DNA from: Dromaius novaehollandiae
Lineage: Eukaryota; Chordata; Aves; Casuariiformes; Dromaiidae
Reading direction: 5' to 3'
Assembly: GCF_036370855.1 (NCBI RefSeq)
Contig: NC_088102.1
Coordinates: 66,349,601-66,413,600, forward strand
DNA length: 64,000 nucleotides
Below the pieces are notes generated by a model. It worked only from the letters and a program-made list of their open reading frames with translations, made no database searches and had not been told where the DNA came from. Positions 63,001 to 64,000 of this stretch are shown here, piece by piece. The translations under genes and the position numbers were made by a program. Position 1 is the stretch's first letter. Each line of letters starts with the position of its first letter.

Positions 63001-64000
63001 CATAAAGGGATATACTAGATTCTTGCATGAATACCATTCAGAATCCTGCATAATTTCTAGACTTATGTTTTGCCACTCTGTCAGTAACACTTTTCTACCT
63101 CTCTTGATGCTGGATGCCTTTCTGGCTCAGAATATGAATACAAGAACAGCTGTACAAGCTTATATCAAATTCCATCTAGCTCTGTATCCCATCACAGACA
63201 GTGGCCTGCAGTGGATGCTGAAGGAGGGGTATAAGAACAGAACAGAAAAATGAAGTAATATTTTCCCCAAATACACAGTTGCTAGTGTCATGATTCAGAA
63301 ACTGCTTGATAAAAAAGATACCCTGCCCTGTGCAGTGCCAGTTTCCTGCTGCCTTCCTCACTTGCTAGTCTTACAAGACTATGAACAAAAATAGATAAGA
63401 TACAGAAGCTTTATCTCCTTTACTATTGCCCATTACCCTCCAGAACCAGAACTGCTAAACTAAAAATCAAATTACTTGCTATTTCTGGAAAAATAAATTA
63501 TCCAAATGCAGAAAGATTCTTTATAAAGCTCAGTAGCTCAGTGTCTTTTTTCCAGAAGAGAAATCCTGGATAACTACATGCTCAAATTTTGTAAGTGAGG
63601 ATCTAGAACTAGACTTAAAATTAACCACTTGGGTCCTACCCAAGCCAAACTAACTGTCAGATTACTTTGTAAATTGCTATCTATTACAAGTTCATTGCCT
63701 GTAGTACCTAGGACAGTAATGAATGGACTAAATGTACCCTATGAATTCAGTCTTGGATACTTTTTTTCTGCACAAAATCCTTTGTCCTGGTAGTGAATTC
63801 CAGGAAATTATTTCGGTACTTTAGAATAGACAAAATCTGTTTTTAACACTATGTATTAACTGTTTTTTTTTTTTTCTAAAATATCATCCTCCAGGGTATT
63901 AGGAGATAGAGCTTCATCTCCAGTGGCAAAGTAGACTGAAAAAAGGTAGGCTTTGTTATGACTGCCATTACTGATAATCTGAAAGAGGATCTTCAAGGTA
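60011..64000. other. KCNQ1 5' flank, distal intergenic DNA
   Basis: A purine-rich patch at about 60770-60880 and the A23 tract at 61754 are the only notable compositional features. No exon of TRPM5, TSSC4 or another gene was recognised up to the window edge. Confidence 0.55.
61754..61776. repeat. A23 mononucleotide tract
   Basis: Twenty-three A residues in the 5' intergenic flank. No retroelement body recognised before it. Confidence 0.9.

Noticed and set aside
1..64000. CRISPR array, phage, operon or retroviral provirus
   Set aside because: No spaced direct repeats, no bacterial gene density and no gag/pol/env-like open frames or paired LTRs were seen.

Overview
The window is vertebrate nuclear DNA, most likely from a bird. 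Reasons: the only gene part recognised has a vertebrate exon/intron structure; the sequence is AT-rich and gene-poor around a single CpG island; the interspersed repeats are sparse, decayed CR1 LINE pieces with MIR-like and other old amniote-type repeats; and no L1, Alu or abundant young elements were seen. A crocodilian or turtle is not excluded, but the low repeat density favours a bird. There are no bacterial-type operons, no CRISPR array, no tRNA gene and no intact transposon.

The one protein-coding feature supported is the first coding exon of KCNQ1 (Kv7.1, the pore subunit of the cardiac and epithelial slow delayed-rectifier K+ channel) on the minus strand at 38492-38916. It has a perfect GTGAGT donor in the same phase as the human gene. 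It sits in a CpG island (about 38230-39250) that holds the promoter. Everything to the left (1-38491) is then the 5' part of KCNQ1 intron 1: exon 2 and later exons were not found and should lie beyond position 1. Everything to the right of about 39250 is 5'-flanking intergenic DNA; by vertebrate synteny the next gene would be expected to be TRPM5 or TSSC4, but no exon of either is visible.

The intron holds a 20-copy purine-rich minisatellite (about 12510-13095), a degenerate full-length 5S rRNA copy (10929-11053) followed about 100 bp later by a sense CR1 fragment, a roughly 0.9-kb antisense CR1 (25600-26500), a CR1 3' end (18449-18490), a MIR copy (8898-9025), several old palindromic amniote repeats, and microsatellites including A58 and C19. 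Just inside the 5' splice site is a (GTCGG)7 / C12 block with strong G-quadruplex potential. The upstream flank holds another antisense CR1 (about 59460-60010), a MIR (49583-49765), further old repeats and a paired octamer motif. CTCF-like core motifs point rightward in the intron (6950, 15472, 35843) and leftward at 36561 and 47470, a convergent arrangement around the promoter. This is an inference from short motifs only.

No novel multi-gene system was found. The points most worth checking are the altered KCNQ1 N-terminus (PKA-type motif changed, new arginine-rich segment), the G4-prone repeat beside the exon 1 donor, the minisatellite, and the 5S-CR1 arrangement.
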